In this document: one piece after another, positions 60,801 through 64,000 of the stretch
Position numbering within the stretch: position 1 is the first letter of the stretch
Layout of the letters: each line of letters starts with the position of its first letter
DNA from: Breviolum minutum Mf 1.05b.01
Taxonomy: Eukaryota; Sar; Dinophyceae; Suessiales; Symbiodiniaceae
DNA: 64,000 nt
Assembly (NCBI GenBank): GCA_000507305.1
Contig: DF239336.1
Span: 162,401 to 226,400 of the forward strand
Direction of reading: 5' to 3'
Translations under genes and position numbers: made by a program
The notes under the pieces: model-generated
Databases searched by the model: none
The model's input: the letters and a program-made list of their open reading frames with translations, nothing else
Told to the model about the DNA's origin: nothing

Positions 60801-62019
60801 CCAAATTGCTTCGATCATAACTCCACTCACCAGCACTATACTCGTCATTTTTGAAAAGCAATTTGGGTAGAATATCTACTGGGAGGAGGACGAACCCCAT
60901 CTTTGTACTTACTGCTAGTACGAGGATTGTCTTGCAACGTTCCTAGGCTTCTTTGTGGATATCTCTTCAATGAAGGACACCCACAGTAATTACTGTACTC
61001 ATACTGGTTGATTTCGGCCCTAGCCCTAACCTTCTTTCATTCCCATAAGCTACCAACCATCTAACCATGCCTAAATTTCTGCGTCCAAAGTGCAAAAAGC
61101 ATGGGTTTGAAGGTCTCTGGTACCGTCGGATGCATCACTGGACTGTTGCGATAACCTTAGGCTGTCTGTGATGTTTCAACTAAACCCAACCCGAAACTTT
61201 TTGTCAATGCTTTTGATCATTTCTTGTTGCGTAGGCATGTGTGTATATACAAATACTGTGTATTTTGCATTTGCATACATACATCTATGGAGAATCTATG
61301 GTTCATCTATTAACCGAGATCCCATGGGTGAGGTCAGGTGAGATCGTCGTACTTTGCCCAATAAACAGTATCACTACAGTGTCTACGCATGGGGTGCGGC
61401 GAAACAAACATGAAATGCCCCACCAAATTGTCTTGATTTCCACAAGTGCAGTCAAACATTTTTTGGTTGTTTGGAAGTTGTTTGGAAGTTTCCAAATGTT
61501 GAGGCTTCCCCAAATAAGAAACCTATGAAACTATATATTATATATAAATAATTATGATATTAATACAGTCATAAAATTACACCAGCTATATCATGCACTC
61601 ACACCAGTTTGTTCACTCCTCAGCTTGGTGCTGAAACATGCAAATTGGTTCTCGGTTTGTGGCTGATTTGTCTGTATTATTATGTATACTGTGTGTAGAT
61701 ATATGTCATAATATAAAATTCATCACCAAACACAAAGAAAATAGGATGATGTGGAAAAATGCTGGTCTTCTTTGATGGTGCCCATCACCACAAGAAACCC
61801 ATAGTGAAATGATTGCATTCCAAAGCGTTTTTTTGCCAAAGGTAAACTATCTCGGGCGAAAAGAAATTGGGTTTAAATTCCAATTTTTGCATTCCAATAC
61901 CACACGTCATTGAGCAATCTCTATGGAACCACTGCTGAACTTTCATGGTAGTGTGCAGAATCTTGACCAACAAAAACGGTAGATTTGAAAAGGTAATAAT
62001 TTCCAAACAAATTGTATAT
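57870..62019. other. Mostly non-coding
   Basis: A Ser/Thr/Phe-rich plus frame at 58052-58315 (FSYGHCYMHSGFSNSPTSMN) follows a TGACATGACAG acceptor-like site, but the minus strand over 58118-58270 looks equally protein-like. Family D lies at 59460-59558 (CTGGTTGGTGGTTTCAACCC ... TTTGAAACCACCACCCAG). Otherwise I see nothing beyond AT-rich low complexity (58619-58640, 61533-61560). Confidence 0.4.
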
Positions 62020-62441
62020 GTTCATGTTAGGTAGTTGGAAACACGCGGACGCATATTTTGACCGAGATCTCCCTGGATGCAGTCTTAAAGGGGAGCTTCC
62101 CCTATATTTCCTCCCAGAAGGTGCTACCTTCTGGTTTTATATACTAAAGGGGTGCGACCCCTTCAGATATCCCCTGCAAATCTTTTCGGGGAGGGTGGGA
62201 TAGGGACGAAAAGAAGTCACCTACCCAATTTTGAGCCCAACTACCAACCATACACATTAAAACTCTATCGTAACACGTCACGAGTGAGTTCATGTTAGGT
62301 AGTTGGAAACACGCGGACGCATATTTTGACCGAGATCTCCCTGGATGCAGTCTTAAAGGGGAGCTTCCCCTATATTTCCTCCCAGAAGGTGCTACCTTCT
62401 GGTTTTATATACTAAAGGGGTGCGACCCCTTCAGATATCCC
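62020..62441 (-). mobile_element. Retrotransposon 3' end with split direct repeats
   Basis: Two 154-bp copies, 62020-62173 and 62288-62441, identical as far as I can read, separated by 114 bp. The inner copy starts 36 bp after the stop of the reverse transcriptase frame. The order frame - repeat - unique spacer - repeat is the 3' half of the A1-ORFs-B1-A2-B2 arrangement of Ngaro/PAT-type tyrosine-recombinase elements, where the spacer (A2) recurs at the 5' end. The 5' end is outside the window. Each copy carries three tiny hairpins (see findings). Confidence 0.6.
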
Positions 62442-62477
62442 TTTTCCCGTCATCCCTCGGTCAAAACTCTTCTTGTT

Positions 62478-64000
62478 TTACCACTTTGTCAAGATCTTGC
62501 GTCCCTTCCCCCTTTGGGGTCTGGCGCCCTTACTGCTCTGATTCTTCGTCTTGGTCTTCTCCTTGATCTTCACTATTGAGTCATATAGGACCCTGCTCTC
62601 ACGATCCAGTTTCTCGAAGACTCGCCACTTCACATCCTTCTCTTCCATGGCAATTCTCTTGTCCATAGAGAAGTGGCCAAACTCCAAGTTCGTGAGATCA
62701 TCTGCAAGCTGGTTACCATCCCTCCAGACCCATTGCAGGTCCAAGCCCAGATCATGAAACCTGAGCTCCTCTGCCATCTCCATCAACAGGACCGTCCCAG
62801 GGTACTTGGATGTCATGAACTTCTTCAAGGCGAATCCGTTCCCCTGGTTATCCGTCTTTGCTGCTATCTTGGCCTGCATCCTCATCTTGATATGAGGGGC
62901 CCATATCTTAACAGCCACCAACGTTGCTAGCATCTCCAAGGCCGCGATGACCCTCTTGGGTGAATTTGCACGACACTTCAACCAGGGGTCCAAAGTCTCC
63001 CCCACTTCCAAGGAGAACCATTCACACTCCTCCGACCTCTCTGACGTCTGCAAATAGCCGCCAATCCAAGCCTTATCATCAGTAGCCTTTGCATCCGTCC
63101 AAATAACGGGGCCATACTCATCATTCGCCCCTGGGGGCCTCACCTCCTCCAATCTTCCTCCTTCCCCAAGCCTTGAGGATATCCACTTCAGGATGAACGC
63201 CACGGCCCAGGGGATAACCAATCTGCCTCTCTGCTTGACGATTGCCGCCGCCCATGCAAACAGCGGTCCCAAGAAAGGCCTTTCCCAGGGCAATGCCAAT
63301 GAAGCAAAGCTCAGCCTCCCAAGTCCTGCCACAAAGACGTTAGGTTCCACAAGGCCTTCCTCCAAAAGCCCATCTATCCACGCTCTCACCCAGGCCGCTC
63401 TCTTCTCAGACAACCCAAAGGAGTACTGTCCATAGTCCGTGGTTAGACCGACCCACTCCGTAGCAGTGCCACCACGTTGCTTGGCCCACTTGAAAGGTGC
63501 TCCCAGAGCTGCCATATAGCAATAGGCCAACACCAGAGACATCCTGCCCCTCTGGCCTACTCCTATTCCTTCCAAGTCATCTGCGTAGAGGAGGAGCTCT
63601 ATGATGGTGCCTGGCACCATGAAGTAGTGCACCAACCTCAGAAGTGCTCCACTTAGTCGGGTCCACCAATAGGGTGTAGATGTGATCCCAAAGGTCCCCA
63701 CCTTATTGACTCCAAGAAAGCCCTGCTCGCTCCTCTGGTACTTGAACCTCCGGTGAGCCTTGCCAAAGTCTCCAATGAGGGAGAATGCAATCTCCTTCCT
63801 CACCTTCAGCTTCTCCAGGATGTAGCGCTTCTCACGGGCTCCAGGCATCCGGATCTTGTCCCTGATCTTAATCCTGTGATTGACCTGGACCTCATGCGAG
63901 CCATCGTGTATGATTCTCTTCTTGCCAACCACCGGATCCTCCACCAACACGGCCAGCGCAGAAATAGCCCGGTTCTCCCCGAACTCCTCTTCAAAGGCAA
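62478..64000 (-). CDS. DIRS/Ngaro-like reverse transcriptase-RNase H, partial
   Basis: Open from the window edge (no start inside; the codons before the GTG at 63950 are also open) to TAG-free coding sequence ending at a stop at 62478. The RT part shows RIIHDGSHEVQVN, SLIGDFGKAHRRF (catalytic Asp of motif A) and LLLYADDLEGIG (YADD, motif C, about residues 122-125 counted from 63950), then a connection with FKWAKQRGG...WVGL and SEKRAAWVRAWID. The RNase H part shows the acidic set WTDAK (D286), ALEMLA (E339), KTDNQGN (D367) and RDGNQLADDLTN (D411). The tail is basic (KIKEKTKTKNQSSKGARPQR). Its product would copy element RNA to DNA. No protease or DDE integrase is seen, and the tyrosine recombinase expected for this class is not in the window. 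GC content is well above the surroundings. All visible catalytic residues are intact and there is no frameshift, suggesting a fairly young copy. Confidence 0.85.
   Translation of the reverse strand, partial: AFEEEFGENRAISALAVLVEDPVVGKKRIIHDGSHEVQVNHRIKIRDKIRMPGAREKRYILEKLKVRKEIAFSLIGDFGKAHRRFKYQRSEQGFLGVNKVGTFGITSTPYWWTRLSGALLRLVHYFMVPGTIIELLLYADDLEGIGVGQRGRMSLVLAYCYMAALGAPFKWAKQRGGTATEWVGLTTDYGQYSFGLSEKRAAWVRAWIDGLLEEGLVEPNVFVAGLGRLSFASLALPWERPFLGPLFAWAAAIVKQRGRLVIPWAVAFILKWISSRLGEGGRLEEVRPPGANDEYGPVIWTDAKATDDKAWIGGYLQTSERSEECEWFSLEVGETLDPWLKCRANSPKRVIAALEMLATLVAVKIWAPHIKMRMQAKIAAKTDNQGNGFALKKFMTSKYPGTVLLMEMAEELRFHDLGLDLQWVWRDGNQLADDLTNLEFGHFSMDKRIAMEEKDVKWRVFEKLDRESRVLYDSIVKIKEKTKTKNQSSKGARPQRGKGRKILTKW

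Noticed and set aside
62012-62579. Two plus-strand frames beginning MLGSWKHADAYFDRDLPGC
   Set aside because: They exist only because the 154-bp retrotransposon repeat is open in that frame in both copies. They lie antisense to the element and contain the hairpins, so they are treated as non-coding.
63806-64000. Arg-rich minus-strand frame at the window edge
   Set aside because: Out-of-frame shadow of the reverse transcriptase coding sequence, which is open in another frame to the edge.
1-64000. Spliced-leader relics (CCATTTTGGCTCAAG) marking retrogenes
   Set aside because: No full or nearly full match was seen on either strand by eye, so no retroposed gene is claimed on this basis.

Overview
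The window looks like nuclear DNA from a dinoflagellate, probably of the Symbiodiniaceae type. Three things point there: (i) an N-terminal ubiquitin-like domain fused to BspA-type leucine-rich repeats (36574-38163, minus), an architecture common in dinoflagellate gene sets; (ii) a long GC-richer reverse transcriptase/RNase H reading frame of the DIRS/Ngaro-like tyrosine-recombinase retrotransposon kind (62478-64000, minus); (iii) AT-leaning intergenic DNA (roughly 40-43% GC by eye) full of short inverted-repeat elements and (TTG)n/(CAA)n microsatellites, with only scattered exon-like islands. I saw no bacterial-style operons, rRNA, CRISPR array or complete tRNA. No intact spliced-leader relic was found by eye.

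Layout. 0-6 kb is mostly non-coding with short inverted-repeat elements. 6-10.4 kb holds several weak exon-like islands. 10.4-13.4 kb is repeats plus ambiguous open frames. 13.4-17.2 kb contains a chain of exon-like islands on the minus strand, with one exon that has good splice sites. 17.2-24.2 kb is non-coding with scattered repeats. 24.2-26.5 kb holds a broken J-domain (DnaJ/Hsp40) remnant, tandemly duplicated over 196 bp, and a TatD-nuclease-like exon, both on the minus strand. 26.5-36.5 kb is repeats and microsatellites. 36.6-38.2 kb is the ubiquitin-like/LRR gene, whose centre is an almost perfect 69-bp (23-codon) tandem array. 38.2-52 kb is non-coding, with a dense inverted-repeat cluster at 46.0-46.95 kb. 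52-57.2 kb has several plus-strand exon-like segments, the best at 57000-57184. 57.3-62 kb is mostly non-coding. 62.0-64 kb is the 3' end of a retrotransposon with two identical 154-bp direct repeats, each carrying three tiny triloop hairpins.

The main structural theme is six families of short (about 90-130 bp) terminal-inverted-repeat elements. One, with ends CCCATAGGATCCATG, is a near-complete palindrome and shows AT-rich 3-bp target duplications at several copies. At least two others (ends TACACTCCCTGAAAC and TACTGTTGATGG) are bounded by TA, as expected of mariner/Stowaway-like MITEs. No transposase for any of them is visible.

The genes do not form an obvious pathway. The LRR gene and the retrotransposon frame are the only confident coding regions. 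The J-domain remnant is confident as homology but clearly broken. The TatD exon is likely. All other exon calls rest on reading-frame composition plus splice-site context and should be read as candidates.
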